Shown here in pieces: positions 34,771 to 47,811 of a DNA stretch of 64,000 bases. The notes below the pieces were generated by a model. The model did not search any database. It was not told the origin of the DNA and saw only the letters and a program-made list of their open reading frames with translations. The translations under genes and the position numbers were made by a program. Positions within the stretch are counted from its first letter, which is position 1. Each line of letters begins with the position of its first letter. Source of the DNA: Piper betle (lineage: Eukaryota > Streptophyta > Magnoliopsida > Piperales > Piperaceae); the NCBI GenBank assembly GCA_033002965.1, contig JAURVB010014535.1, positions 1 to 64,000 on the forward strand. Reading direction: 5' to 3'.

Positions 34771-35085
34771 TCACCGCCTACCGCAACTGCCAAACCGCCC
34801 CACCCTCGTCCACATTCCCCCCAGGCGGTGATAGCACAAATCGGCAGCAATAGCACTAGCCAGCGGGGGTGGTGGCGGTGCGACAAAACAGAGGTAAGGG
34901 AAAAGAAAGAGCGATGACAATTTCGTAATAAAAATTTAACTCACTTTCGACTCGAGTCAATATTACAAAATAAATTTAAAAATAATAATAATAATAATTT
35001 CGTAATAAAAATTTGACTCGCTCTTAACTCGAGTCAATATTACAAAATAAATTTTATAAAAATATAAAATAATTTCGTATTGTTG
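34771..35085 (+). mobile_element. Element X, 3' part
   Basis: The GGTGGCGGTGCGACAAAACA region followed by repeated AT-rich units with TTGACTCG and CTCGAGTCAATATTA matches 49,340-49,480. It is the downstream half of the element whose 5' part is at 28,787-28,904. Confidence 0.55.
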
Positions 35086-35768
35086 TGGTAATAAGGCCCA
35101 TTAACAAAAGCCCATACTCTACAGGAAACCAACGTTCGTGATTTAGGCCCAACTTGCCAATTTGATCAAACAATAAAACAAGAAAATTATTTGTTATACT
35201 GATTTAATTAAACGAATAAAAATCACAAAGTTATAACAAGTTCGCGCAATTTGATTGGAAAAAATTGGTTACTAATAATTTGCCAATTGCTGTATTTGGA
35301 AGAAGGATAAGAAGAAAAGAATGGTTTGTTTTTTGAAGATATAAAGTCTCACAGTAGATTTGCACTAATCAATCATGCACATACACCATTATCAATATTC
35401 AATCCTCTTGTGACCTTTCATGATTCCAATTGAAGATAGTTTCATTGATATTTTTTCACCTCCAAAAAAACAAGTTGTTAACATGGTCCCTTTGTTTATC
35501 ACATAGCAATAACGAACTGCAGCACTACAACAAATATTCTCTTACAATTTGTTAGCAGGTGGATGTTGAGCTCCCGAACCCAACGGTCACTCCCCCGGAT
35601 TGCACAAGGACGAGCAAGAAGTTGAGAATGACGTAATGGGTCCGGCAATTTATTCATGATGATGTTGCCGGCAGCTCTCTTCATTTGTTTTGTTCACGTC
35701 AAACATTTTGTGGTCAGGACCAGATTGGTGCAATAACATGGAGAACGAACACCAGTGTTTAACTTAGT
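35086..35768. other. Intergenic, 3' flank of the E2 gene
   Basis: No gene or repeat recognised. Confidence 0.45.
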
Positions 35769-38700
35769 TCATGTCATATGAAGCAGCATGAGCTCTGGAT
35801 TTTCAACCAAGTGCTTCCATTCATTACAAAATCTAGCCACTGTAGCACCATCGACAATCCTGTGGTCTGCTCCCATGGCCACCTGATATAAAATACATTG
35901 TAGTTGGTTCTTGACAAAAAATGTTGATCCTCAAATGAAAATACGAGGAATGAGCAAGCTAACTGAAACCTTCAGTCAAAAAGATGCACAATGGAGCAAA
36001 GGAAAATGCATAGGATAATCCTCTGTTCTTATCTCAGAACTCAAACGCATGGTTACTCGGCATATTCACAATACAATAAATTTACTAAAAAACAAAAACA
36101 AAAAGATTAACATGAAATTCCCAATAGAAAATTCATAAATCACTTGCACACAGCTGCGCACGAGTGAAGTGCATTGCTAGTGAATGTAAGCCTAAAGGAA
36201 AATTGCAAGGTAAAAGCCCAAAGCAGATAGGTTTTAAGGGTTTTTGACTGTAGCAGAAATGAAAATTTAAATTTAGTACCTTGGCAATAGCAGCAGGGTA
36301 GACACTGCCATCATGATCAAACCGTGGAAGCTTCTGTATTCTGCCAATTGCAATAATGGCCGCTTCAGGTAAATTTATAAGCGGACAACCAAAATTCCCA
36401 CCTATGGCTCCAATGTTGCTTATGGTTATGGTTCCATCACTAATATGCTCGGATTGTAACTTATTGCTGGATGCTAATTGTTGCAACCGGGATAGTTCCT
36501 TTGTAATCTGATCATGAATTTTGTGTAGAAATATTAAATATCAAGATTGCCCTTTATTATAAGAAAATATGAGAGCAAAAGAAACTAACACAAACCTCCA
36601 AGATAGACAGCAATTGAACCTTCTTAATATTTGGAACAACCAGACCATGTTCCGTTGCCATTGCAACACCAATATTATGTGAACCTACAATAAACACCAA
36701 GTCTCGAAAAATGAGGTACATTGAATGATGATGGTGGTGGCAACTCCAGTAGAAGTCTAAAAAGCTTAGTAACAAACCCTTGAGAAGAACTTCATTTGTT
36801 TCTTCAATGAAGGAACTATTTAGCATTGGATATTTACTCAATGCCATTGACAGTGACTTGATTAGGAATGGTAAATATGTGTGTTTAACACCCTGATCAG
36901 ATTTCTGACGTTGGAAAGATGTTTTAAGCTCCACAAGAGAGTTACAGTTCAATTCCTCCACATAGTGAAAATGTGGAACCTTTGATGCCATAGTCATTGA
37001 TTTCACCATTGAACGTTGGAATCCCCTAATGGAAACAAAAGAAAAAGGAAGAAAATATGAGTGCTTTAATATATACTAAAATAAATTAAGTTTTCATTCA
37101 CCAATAATAACAGAGAATACTCATTTCCATTGCTTATTGTGTAGTAATTATTGCTGGCACCTTTCACTGCCATTATCTTGACATTACCAAGGAAATGAAC
37201 TTTTAGCATATATCCCTATCATAAACCCACATTTCATCTTCATTAAATTCAAATCCAATATGGAAGCCTCCCTCACAATTTCTCCTTTATCTTTCTACTC
37301 TTAGGCATCTACAAGCCGCTAATTGCATTTACCTCACAGGTATTTCTTTTAAAAAGGAAAAACGTTTTGAAAAAGTATGTCACAAGCTTACATGCTATAC
37401 AACTATATCTTGCAAAATTTGTAAGGAAGAGTTTATTCGATGCATTCAAATTCATTCCCATTAGAGAGTTATAGCACATATACCTAAGTTGAATCTTCTT
37501 GTCCTCAAAACCATGTCCATCCACCTTTTGCACGTGAACAACATTAGAAGTTTCTACCAAATGTTCACCAGTCCCTTCTCCTGAGACATATCTCAGTACA
37601 TCCTCCTTCAAAACCCTACCATCTTTTCCAGTTCCCTGGATATTATTTATGTCTATACCATACTGCTTAGCAAGAAGGCGAACCGGCGGTGTTGACAAGG
37701 CTTTTCCTATAACACCTCCAGCAACCAAGGGCGCCTTTTCATTTTCTTCTGTTGTCACCGAATTTGGTGCATCTGTAGCATCAGAGGTTGAAGTTGTAGA
37801 CTGACACTCATTTAGAAAAATCTTTAATAAAGTCTCTCCAACCTGAGTTTGTTCATTATAACATAACTATTTCAGACATAAATAAGAAATTTGATTTTGT
37901 CTCAGAAATATCTGAGAAATTTAGATGAACTTCAAAGCGTGAGGATTACATAAATTGTGATGACAAGAATCCTATACCACTAGCCTATAGATGAAAGTTT
38001 ACAATTCCTTCAGCAAAGTCTACTTGACAGTTCATAAGTATTAAAAGATCAATCATTGTATATGTTGCAGAATCATAAAATATAAACTAGGGGCAGATAA
38101 GTATGATTTTCACCAATTTTATCAAAAGCACCAAATATGCCAAAGCAATGAACTTTGCCTTTGACACGTAAAACTACTAGTTTTTACCTTCACAATGTCA
38201 CCTGGCACATACATAATCTCGTGAACTTTGCCTTTGTAGCGACTTGTAATTTCTATAGTAGCTTTGTCGCTCTGAACTTCACAAAGAGATTGGAATTCTT
38301 CAACTTGATCTCCCTAACAAACAATTTAAAGCGGCATCCTCCTATCACTATTAATAATTTAACCTTAAAAAAAAATCTCCATTCCCATACTAAGAAAAAT
38401 ATAAGAACACACCAAAAAATCAGGTAACTATCATACAACTCACAAAAGGTTACTCAGATCACGTACATAGCAAAATCGAATAATACAATACAACCTATTA
38501 TCCTCTAGGACAGTTTTTCACCTTTCAACGGATGAATGGAAGCTAATCATTCCACAAAGAGTTATACATAAACTTCTTACCTCTTGCACAAACCATTTGA
38601 GAAGCTCACACTCTGCAATCCCTTCACCAGTTTGCGCCAAGGGCACTTCGACAACACTCTGCTCAGGAGGCTCAACCCAGGCTTGGCTAGAATAGCAACA

Positions 38701-39125
38701 ACTTTTGCTCCCACTCTGATCCTTCAACTACATCACACCAAAACAAACACCCGCCATTCAGTCAACAATCGTTATACGTACACAATACAACTCAAACCAA
38801 TCACAAGCAAGCAACCGTAGTTCCACTACGCATAGAAATAGAAACGGCAATGTGGGTCTAACAATAAATCACAAACAAGAACTTAAAACCATCAAAAACT
38901 CAATCTTTTCTCTCTCTCTCTCTCAAAAAAAAAGAACTAGAGAAAGGATGAACTCACGTTTGTGAAAGAAACGGGTAATAAGCACATGCAGGAAGATCGG
39001 GATATCGGTTCTCCCGCTACAGTTACCCGAGCTCGCTGCATAGAAGGAAGCAAGGGGCGTGTCGGCGATGCCATGCTGCCGACTCTGAGCAGGGAGTGGA
39101 ACCTTCCAAGCCGCCTCCACATCAT
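35769..39125 (-). CDS. BCE2: Dihydrolipoyl acyltransferase (E2) of branched-chain 2-oxoacid dehydrogenase (eight exons)
   Basis: Exons on the minus strand: 38958-39125, 38581-38727, 38188-38313, 37484-37842, 36778-37025, 36596-36684, 36280-36507 and 35769-35882. They give 492 residues with all phases consistent. The enzyme is the mitochondrial E2 core that transfers branched acyl groups from lipoamide to CoA in valine, leucine and isoleucine breakdown. Residues 1 to about 70 are a basic transit peptide. The lipoyl domain (about 78-150) carries the lipoylated lysine Lys122 in QSDKATIEI. The peripheral-subunit (E3/E1) binding domain is at about 195-233 (STPPVRLLAKQYGID, GTGKDGRVLKEDVL). The catalytic domain runs from about 268 with GFQRSMVKSM, FGCPLINLPEAA and the active site DHRIVDG (His462, Asp466). 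Start: first ATG of a frame that begins MMWRRLGRFHS. Intron 1 has a short CT run. Confidence 0.94.
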
Positions 39126-39129
39126 GAGA

Positions 39130-41687
39130 GGTTATGAGAACCGATCGATTCAGAGCAAGAGAAAAGGAGAGAGCGAGGAAGAAGTTGGAAGTGGGCGACA
39201 AGAGCTCGAAGAAAGAGGTTTGGATTACGGAGTAAAAGCCTGAGGAGGTGGCCGTGCGGCGGCACTCTGCAACTCCACGGCACGGAGCCGAGTAAGATAT
39301 GTCACGTATGTTTTTCTACCTACGCCACCTTAGAGACGCCACAATAATCGCCTACTAGTTTCGGTTTTTTATTTTATTGTTCCTACACTTTACTTCTAAA
39401 AAAATTATTAATTACTATTTATACCTTCTTATTTGAAGGAATTTTAAAGATTTAAAAATAAATTTTAAGAAATTTTATAATTTATAATCTAATTATTTTC
39501 TTATTTTTGTAAGATTAAAATACAACACATAGACAAGTTTATTACGGCCCCAAAAAAATAGTTCAAAATAAGTTAGGAAGCTTTCAAGTTATTTAATTAT
39601 AAACTAATAATTCATAATATATATACATAATTCTGATGGCATTAAAATTTTATAATTTATGTACCATTAAAATTTTAAAATAGATAAAATTTTAAATTTA
39701 GCTATTAATTTCAAGTAAATTACCTTAATTTACCAAAAAAATTAAGATAGCACATTATTTATATATGAGTTTAGGTGTGGATAACAATTTGGATTATATT
39801 TTTTCGTTTTATCAATAACCAAAACTATATTTTAGCTTTAATTAAGAATATAATTATTTTAATTTGAGTTTGCTAATTTAATTCAATGAAGAATTTTTTT
39901 ATTTTGCATTATCTTAAATGCAAAATTAGTAAATATGTAATAAATTAATATTTTCTCCCAAACATATTAAATTAATAATTAGATATTTATAATATTATGT
40001 TGAACCTCTTTAGGCCTGTTTAAAGTTTGAGTAAACTCGATTGATTTATTACTTGACTCAAAAAAATTCAATTCGAAACTTAAATCAATATTAAATAAGT
40101 TGAGTTTGAACTTGTATTTTCTCAACTCAGCTTGACTAAAAGGTTGATACTTTATATAAAAAATAAGATCTTTTATCATATTTATTTCAATTCTTTTATA
40201 CAAATATAATTAAATTATAAAATATTATTATATAATAACAATTTAAATATAAATATGCATGATTAAATTATCTTTCATGCGTAATTATATCAAAGTTGAA
40301 AAGTTTTTACTATAAATTAAAATTTAGTATTAATTATACGAAAAAATATATCATTCAATATAAATCCAATTAGCTCGAAATCGAATCAACTAAACTACTT
40401 ATTAACCTGACTCAAAACTTGTAATCATACGAGCCAAACAAAACTCAACTCGTCTTGTCGGATAAGCACCCATTCTAAAATAGGCTAAGGATAGCTGAGT
40501 TGGGAATGGAGGAAGCTTGTGTCAGGGTGTAACCTCCCTTCAACAACTTATATCCTCGGCTTACACGCACCTTAAACATATATTACAAACATATTTCATT
40601 GTTTTAATTGGATACAAATTTTAACAACACAGCCCAAATATGAGTAGGATTAGATTATTTCTTCCAATTGAAGATTCAGTACTCCAAAATAAATTGGTCG
40701 GCTAGATAAATTAAATTTTATAAAAGAGCATATAAAAATACAATATTATGGTAAAATGGAACAAAATAAAATAAAAATATGTTGCAAAATTAAGTAAATG
40801 GTCTCCTATGACCCACAAACTGGGCTAGGCTCAATCTTTCTACTGGGCTTGCTCGTGGGCTGGATGTTGAGAACAATATAGCTCACACTGACCCAACAAG
40901 AAATTTGAGAAGAGAAGGCATGCTATTCAAAATGTCGTTTTCATATTATTTTGCTTTGAAAAAATAATTAAAATATGGGTTAATGATTTTTTTACCTGAA
41001 CGAAAAAGATTACTTCTTGTCGTCTAAATAATTATGCTTAGTAAATAAATTGTTTAAACAATTTTCAAAGCTAAGAACCGTAGAAATAAAGACAGTTCGA
41101 AGCATAATTTTAAATATCGCCTAATTATACTCGGTCTATCACTTATTACTTTTATATCCGATGTAATTCAAGCTTTCATACTATTTTAAACAGTGTTTAG
41201 TTCTTTTAGTATAAAATTTTCACAAAATTTGATTTTTTATTAACAAGTTAGGTACTTTAATTGATATTTAATAAGATATTAATAATAAAATATATTTTTA
41301 ATATTTAATAAAATATTTTATTTATAATTTTAAAATATAATTGATCCGACCTGTTAAATTAGATAGAAATCATAGTTTAAAAAATCCACTACGATCACAT
41401 GTACCGGGATAAGACTTCGTGAAGAAAGCAGAGCTGAATTCCCGTTCTGCAATTCAGATGATCCAAAAAGGCTGCTGCTTTGGTGGCATTCTCCAGAAGG
41501 CGCTATGGACCACACTCCAGATGGCAAACCTAAGGCAACTGGAGGATAAAGCTACCATTAGTTGAATGCAATGCTGTCCTCGCTCAAAATCAGACACACA
41601 GACATTAGATTGGCCAGGCCAGCCTGTACTATTTCTTATACCGGTGAACTGTGAGTGCCCATTGTCGGCTTTAATCGGTTGCTAGCC
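39130..41687. other. Long AT-rich intergenic region
   Basis: Divergent promoter region between the E2 gene (-) and the SWEET gene (+). I see no gene, RNA or defined repeat in about 2.5 kb; short frames are low-complexity. Confidence 0.5.
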
Positions 41688-43283
41688 ATGGTGAGCTTGA
41701 GCTTCATTGTAGGGATTATTGGTAAGCTGAAGTAGACTAGAACAAGTAGCTCTGTGTAGTTGTTAATGCACCTTATGATCATGTCACAAATATTGATTTG
41801 ATCGGTTGCTTCCTTCTCACAGGGAACATTGTGTCCATTCTCGTCTTCACTTCTCCCGTGTTAGTTTATGTTCTTAGCTCTCTGATCTAGAAGAATTTAG
41901 TCGGAAAAAGAGTGTCCCCTGGTTCTCACACTGTGACATATATTTGACAGGGGCGTCTTCAGACGTGTGGTGAAGAAAAGATCAACAGAGAATTTCAAGG
42001 CGGCTCCTTATGTGACCACCTTGCTCAGCACCTCTCTCTGGACTTTCTATGGCCTCCTCAAACCAGGCGGTTTGCTTGTTGTTACCGTGAATGGAGCTGG
42101 TGCGGTTATGCAGGCCATTTATGTCACTCTTTTTCTTGTTTATGCTCCAAAAGACACCAAGGTTATTATCGCACTAAACCTCCTCCTCTGTGCCTCCAGA
42201 TGTTCGTATAGTAATGAACATATTAGAGATCATAGTTTTGCTATTCACAGATTAAGACGCTTAAATTGGTGGCCGCATTGGATGTGGCTTTTCTGGCAAC
42301 TGTTATATTTGTTACTCTTTTCGCCATTCATGGAGACTTGCGCCTTCTTGTTGTTGGATTTCTCTGTGCTGGTTTAACCCTAGGAATGTATGCTTCTCCA
42401 CTCTCATCCATGGTAATCTCATGTTCTTACTCTGTGCCATGAATCATTATATTTAAATTGATGTTCACTTTGAAGCCTTCTTTTGGATGCATGATAGAGG
42501 ATGGTAGTGAAGACCAAGAGTGTAGAGTTCATGCCCTTCTTCCTGTCCTTCTTTCTCTTCCTCAATGGAGGAGTTTGGAGCATCTATGCAGCCCTTGTCC
42601 GAGATTTCTTCATTGGGGTAAGCTCATCCTTGCTAGCAGCCTAGCCACACAAGTGCTAAGCATTTTATAACCTAAAGCTCAACACGGGTACGTCCAAAAC
42701 AGATATTTCTTAGAGGCAACCACGAGGAAGTACAGGCCAATTGAACCAAATTCCAAGTAATGTCGCACTCATGTTAAACGAGGCCAACGGCTGCTGCAAC
42801 ATTTTGGGCAATTATTTGGCGTAAGATCAGATAAAAAAAGTAAATTGTAAATAAAAGAAGACGTAAAATTAACCACATCAAAACAGCATTTTTAAGGCTA
42901 TAATTCGGCTCTACATCAATGCTAGCACTGATAACTCCATTTTCTCTATTTGATGTTCATGGCAGGTACCCAATGCAATTGGCTTCTTACTGGGCAGTGC
43001 TCAATTGATTTTGTACGTAGTCTACCGGGAAAAGTCAGGGGTGTCGACGAAGGAGGCGACGGAGAAAGAGGTGGAGGAAGGCTCCGCCCACCTTGTTGAG
43101 ATGAGCCCCTACAATGTCGAGGACGACGACGAGGACGGCGACGGTGGTCGGAGCAGAGGGCGAAGTCTTGTTAAGGGGCGAAGCCTTCCCAACACTCACG
43201 AGGGAGGTGTGGCTCGGCAACTCAGTTTGCAAAAGATGGTGAGGATGCACTCCATGAGGCCCCAAGAGTTACACTTCAAATGA
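41688..43283 (+). CDS. SWEET sugar transporter, clade IV (SWEET16/17-like), six exons
   Basis: Exons 41688-41721, 41823-41859, 41951-42161, 42251-42412, 42498-42617 and 42966-43283 give 293 residues. The 34- and 37-base first two exons are characteristic of SWEET genes. SWEETs are bidirectional sugar uniporters with seven membrane helices in two MtN3 repeats. Repeat 1 contains FIVGIIGNIVSILVFTSPV, RRSTENFKAAPYV-type sequence (here KKRSTENFKAAPYV) and LWTFYGLLKPGG. Repeat 2 contains GMYASPLSSM, TKSVEFMPFFLSFFLFLNGG, WSIYAALVRD and VPNAIGFLLGSAQLILYVVY. The pattern is closest to the vacuolar clade IV proteins. The cytosolic tail is unusually long (about 80 residues), with an acidic EDDDEDGDGG stretch and basic/Ser-rich RSRGRSLVKGRSLP. 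The shortest exons rest on phase fit. Confidence 0.93.
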
Positions 43284-44425
43284 GATAGCTTTATACCATC
43301 AATATCCATCTGAAAGAGGCAAACAAAAATTCAGGTGTATCAGATAATCAGAATTACATTGTAAGAGAGACGCAGCCTAAATGTTATAAAGTTAATTAGT
43401 TTAAGCTTAGTTTGATGGGAAATGTATGTTTTATGAATTGAGTTTGTATATTTTCACTTGCGAAATTACTTTTTTTTTTGACGTGATAAACTCTTCTTTT
43501 TTAATAATTCAGGACTTTACAATGTGAACCAATTTTATGATTAATTTAATTAAATTCCCAACTATCAATAAATGTCAAATGAAATATATATACTTTATTG
43601 AAAACAAAAAATTCCCAACTAGAGTTAACGTATGCTTAAGAAGTTTCAGAATTATTTATGTAGTAGATGGTAATTATGGATTTTAAATAATTTAGAAGTG
43701 GATAAATTATTTACATTTATATGATATAATTTTTTTAAAAAAATTGCATATATATACAAGCTATAATACTAAGAAAAATTGTTAAATTGCCTTATTATAT
43801 TTTATAAGATAATTTATTTTTATTAATAAAAGAAAAATTAAATACTGGACTAAAATTAAAAGTAAGAATATTAACTAATTAAAATTTAAAAAATTTAATT
43901 AAAATACCTCGTCAAGGTAACGGGTTTAAATTTTACTTAACTTTAATTTTTAAAAATATAATTAAAATATATTTTATAATAAAAGATCATCGTTCGTTCG
44001 GACTTAACTAATCTTAAATTTTTTAAAGAGTTGACTTTATAACAAATTAATATAAAAATAAAATAATTATAATTTATTTTTTTATTCAAATAAAATATAT
44101 CTATTAAATTTTTTTATTTAAGATATTAAATTATTATAATTTATCTCGTTATTTAACGAGAGTTTATAAATAAAATTAAAATTTATTCGAGATATAAATC
44201 TTACATGACTGACATTTTGAATAATTTATTTGATATACATATTTAATTGCTGAATTGTTCAAAATTTTACTTAAATTTTAAAGTTTAGAGTTAAGATTAA
44301 ATTTACAATAACTTTTACTTAATCAATAAGCATCAGGGATCTAAGTTACAACAGCTCCAGATTCCTCTCTCCAACCGCCGCCGTCTGAGTTCCAAACTCC
44401 AGCACCGACCTTCCCTATCTTGAAC
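43284..44425. other. AT-rich intergenic, no gene seen
   Basis: Contains no coding-like frame. A stretch around 43,850-44,280 is almost pure A/T. Confidence 0.5.
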
Positions 44426-44914
44426 ATGGCCGGTCGCGCTCTCCTCCGTCTCCTCCTCGCCACCTTCATCTTCCTCCCCATCGTCGCCGGCGACCGACTC
44501 TCGGCCTACGACGTGCTGGTGCAGTACGGCTTCCCCATCGGCCTCCTCCCCAAGGGGGTGCTCAGCTACGAGCTGGACAGGACCACCGGCAAGTTCTCCG
44601 CCCACTTCAACGGCACCTGTAGCTTCTCCTTGCAGGGCTCCTACGACCTCCGGTACAGGCCCACCGTCGCCGGCCGCATATCGAACGGGAAGATCAGCGG
44701 GCTCAAGGGCATCTCCGTTAAAGTTTTCATCTTTTGGCTCGACATTGTGGAGGTGGATCGGGTTGGCGATGACCTGACGTTCTCCGTCGGTGTTGCGTCG
44801 ACCAGCTTCCCGGCTGTTAGTTTTGAGGAGTGCCCGGCGTGTGGTTGTGGGTTCGACTGTGGTGATGGCATTGGGAAATCACACTTGTTGTCTTCTTCCA
44901 AGGACTTTGTTTGA
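44426..44914 (+). CDS. DUF538 family secreted protein
   Basis: An intronless 162-residue frame. Residues 1-23 are a signal peptide (LLRLLLATFIFLPIVAG). The DUF538 domain follows, with AYDVLVQYGFPIGLLPKGV, YELDRTTGKFSAHF, NGTCSF and the beta-strand pairs ending KVFIFWLDIVEVDRVGDDL and FSVGVASTSFPAVSFEECPACGCG. DUF538 proteins are plant-specific and related to bacterial lipid-binding BPI-like folds. Their biochemical role is not settled. The ATG used is two codons downstream of an in-frame TTG and directly precedes the signal peptide. The coding region is GC-rich in AT-rich surroundings. Confidence 0.92.
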   Translation: MAGRALLRLLLATFIFLPIVAGDRLSAYDVLVQYGFPIGLLPKGVLSYELDRTTGKFSAHFNGTCSFSLQGSYDLRYRPTVAGRISNGKISGLKGISVKVFIFWLDIVEVDRVGDDLTFSVGVASTSFPAVSFEECPACGCGFDCGDGIGKSHLLSSSKDFV

Positions 44915-46480
44915 GGCTATAAAGATCTGGGGCTCTTCAATGAATTTTGTAAGTGTTTGTCAGTACTCAATTGTATGAGCTTCTGAGTTTGTGTATACTA
45001 TTAAGCGAAAGGTAATCTTCTCCAGCAATAAAAGCTTTTTTCTTTTTCTGAAAAAATCATAAGCTTTTTGTTTAGTTCATAGTATGTAGGAAACTTGTGC
45101 TCGATTTCTCTGATGGATTTGATTCGTTGATTGGTGTTAGTAGCATTCGAACTATGTGATCTGTTTGTGAAAATTGGCATATAAAAAACTACTCCTTGCT
45201 TAACAAATTGATTTTAAGAAATGTTTGCAATTTGAACTACGTTCATTCATGTTTATTTACTGCTTAATTGCGCAACTATTAGTTTACCTCCATTCATCAG
45301 TGTGCTCTGTTAGCTCTTGAAAAAAATGCTCTGTTTTTTCCGACGATTAAATGGCATTTTTCTGTGCATTTATCAATAGTGTTCATCACGTTCAAAGATT
45401 TATAATGCTACAGTTTGTCCAACTGAATGAGAAAAGAGCTGCAGAGAAGTGTTAAAAGAGGTTGTGACGTTTTACCTTTCAATCTAAAGCTTCGACTTAT
45501 GAGTCTGGAGGCTTATTAAAACTTAAAGCACTCGTCAACTACTAGAAAAATTTATTCGTGGTTCATAAACAACTGCATAATGGTTATTGTTGGCAATTTT
45601 GAGTAACGCTTAGCTGGGTTGTTCTTTGTTTTGTAATAAAGTGTACCCTTGTTTAAGTTTCTAGTGCCTGTCAAGAAGGCATTTGGTGATCTTTCTGGAA
45701 AATCCTTTTTCTGGCAGCAGAATGTGGATAAATGCTTCTATTAGTATAGCATCTTCTGTTTTTGTGTGTAATGTGTATGTATAATGTAGTTGTTCTGATA
45801 TGTTTTTTCAATCTTTGTTTATTGTTTTTCACCATAACAACCCTGTTTCGAATTTTGCTTCTTCTAAATTTTAACTTCATAACAAGTTCGTTATTTGATA
45901 CTTTTGGCGAATCAAAATGAGGAAATGTGGACAAAACGAGCCCTTGCAACACTGATTATCTTTGTAGAAAATAAAAAACACTACCCTAACTTCGATTTAT
46001 GATATACTCGTGGTACATGTATGTTGGAAGGCGACTTGTAGCAGGAGGTAAGCAACCATGAAACGGTTTTAGGCTTTTAGCAACAAGTTACAGACATATT
46101 AGGCCATTGCTACTTGTGATATTGCTAACGAGGCTTTCTTTCTTCTTTATATTTTTTTCAAAGCATTCTTTACTGCACAATGCGCAGTCCTAAATTCAAA
46201 TGAAGCATTCGTCAATGCACTGAAACCAAAGGTCCTCGAAAATCGACCACACCAGAGTACTCCTTTTTTTAATTATGTATTTTTCCAGGCATTCTTAAAT
46301 AATAAATTTTTGGTTTGGTTTTCTCTTTGAAACAAAGACGCATTGGAACTTGGCTACCAACAATTTTATCAGATCTCTGCACCAGCTTTGCTCTAGTTGG
46401 ATGAACTTTCGGCGCACTGACATAACAGAGCTCGACTATCCACGCCCACATCGGCTTGTTATTTTCTCCCTGTGAAATAT
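44915..46480. other. Intergenic, no gene seen
   Basis: The 3' flank of the DUF538 gene and unremarkable AT-rich sequence; short frames only. Confidence 0.45.
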
Positions 46481-46483
46481 TCA

Positions 46484-46921
46484 GAGGCTTGCTTCTCTAC
46501 AATCGCTGTATGGAGATGCCAGAAAGAGACTTTCCTAAGATAGCGTTATGCGAAAGACAAACAACCAAGCAAGAGCTTCATGCTTTATATCAGTAGTTGG
46601 TTGCTCCAGAGACCGTTTCCTATCTGCTAGCCGAGAAGTTTTTCCTTTTGAACCATATTAGTGTGTAATTTTAGTGACCAGGCTCGTTAAAAAATGGATT
46701 ACGAGGCTTCCTTCTCTACCAAACGCTGCCTGGAGATGCCAGAAAGAGAGTGTCCTGACATTGCATTATGCGAAAGACAAACAGCCAAACAAGAGCTCCA
46801 TATTTTATCAGTAGTTGTTTGCTCCAGAGACCGTTTCTTATCTGCTAGCTGAGTAGTTTTTCCTTTTGAACCAAATTAGTGTGTAATTTAAGTTACCAGG
46901 GTCGTCAAAAAATGAATTACC
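46484..46921 (+). repeat. Tandem duplication, unit about 219 bases
   Basis: Two adjacent copies, 46,484-46,702 and 46,703-46,921. Shared landmarks are GGAGATGCCAGAAAGAGA, TTATGCGAAAGACAAAC, TTGCTCCAGAGACCGTTTC and TTTTTCCTTTTGAACCA. The unit is not coding in any frame that I recognise. Confidence 0.9.
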
Positions 46922-47396
46922 AGTCTTCACAGCCAGTTGTTTCTCTGCTTGTATCAATCCTTGTGCCGTGTAGATTTTAGCTTATGAAGTTCAAGCTAAT
47001 TCAATGACAAATAAACATTCATTGAAGATAGGATTCTATCAAGCAACAATATTGGGAAAAAACAAAAGACAACACGGGTGGCAATGCGTTTTTTTTCATG
47101 TAAAATAACATAAAGAAATCAAGACCGAAGAAGCAACTTTTATAATACCAAGAAACAATTAAGAAAATACTAAACAATTCTCCTTTTCTTACTCTTAATT
47201 CATTCCTTAACTCATGTACTAGTTAAGTGATCATGCTCAATCTATCTGATATAAATAGATTGTTAAGGCCAAAATATATTGAGATATTCATCTTCTGTTT
47301 CAAATCCTCAATACATATACTAAAGATTGAAATCAAATATCAGAGACTAATGAAAAGAGCAACAAAATCTCAAAGTTTCTGGGCAGATATTCATTT
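46922..47396. other. Intergenic, 3' flank of the LEA gene
   Basis: AT-rich, no gene or repeat recognised. Confidence 0.45.
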
Positions 47397-47666
47397 TCAA
47401 TGCTTCTTGTTAAGAAGAATGTTGCGCAGGTCGGCGAGGTCGACTTCCTCCACAACGTTGCCGGGCCTGTAGTAGCCGGTGACAGGGTCGGGCACCCAAG
47501 ACGACGACGACGAAGCATCTCCGGCCTCATTCTTCACCACAGCCGCGGCTACGCTTCTCCCACATTTCTGACTCGCCGCCGCCGTACCAGACATAGCCGA
47601 GAAGCACCGCCGGGACACCATGCTAACGGCGGCGAAAAGACCACCATTGGCCATAGCCCTCGACAT
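47397..47666 (-). CDS. LEA_3 family protein (Lea5/SAG21-like)
   Basis: An 89-residue intronless frame. The diagnostic LEA_3 block is SWVPDPVTGYYRP followed by VDLADLRNILL near the C-terminus. The N-terminus (MSRAMANGGLFAAVSMVSRR) is basic and amphipathic, as in the mitochondrially targeted SAG21/Lea5 proteins, which accumulate under dehydration and oxidative stress. A TATA box lies about 145 bases upstream. Family members often have one intron near the 5' end, but none is needed here. A second in-frame ATG is at codon 5. Confidence 0.88.
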   Translation of the reverse strand: MSRAMANGGLFAAVSMVSRRCFSAMSGTAAASQKCGRSVAAAVVKNEAGDASSSSSWVPDPVTGYYRPGNVVEEVDLADLRNILLNKKH

Positions 47667-47811
47667 CCTCCGATATATATATATATCGGAAGTATAGAAG
47701 GTATATAGATATCCAAAGATGACCGATCAAGGAGAGCAAGGTTAGGAACTTTTCCGATATGACCTTGCTCTCTGTGTGTATGCGTTGGGAAGAAAGAGCG
47801 TAGTATATATA

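Noticed and set aside
45000..46480. Possible further introns of the DUF538 gene
   Set aside because: The DUF538 frame is complete in one exon and ends with its own stop; no downstream segment continues the domain.
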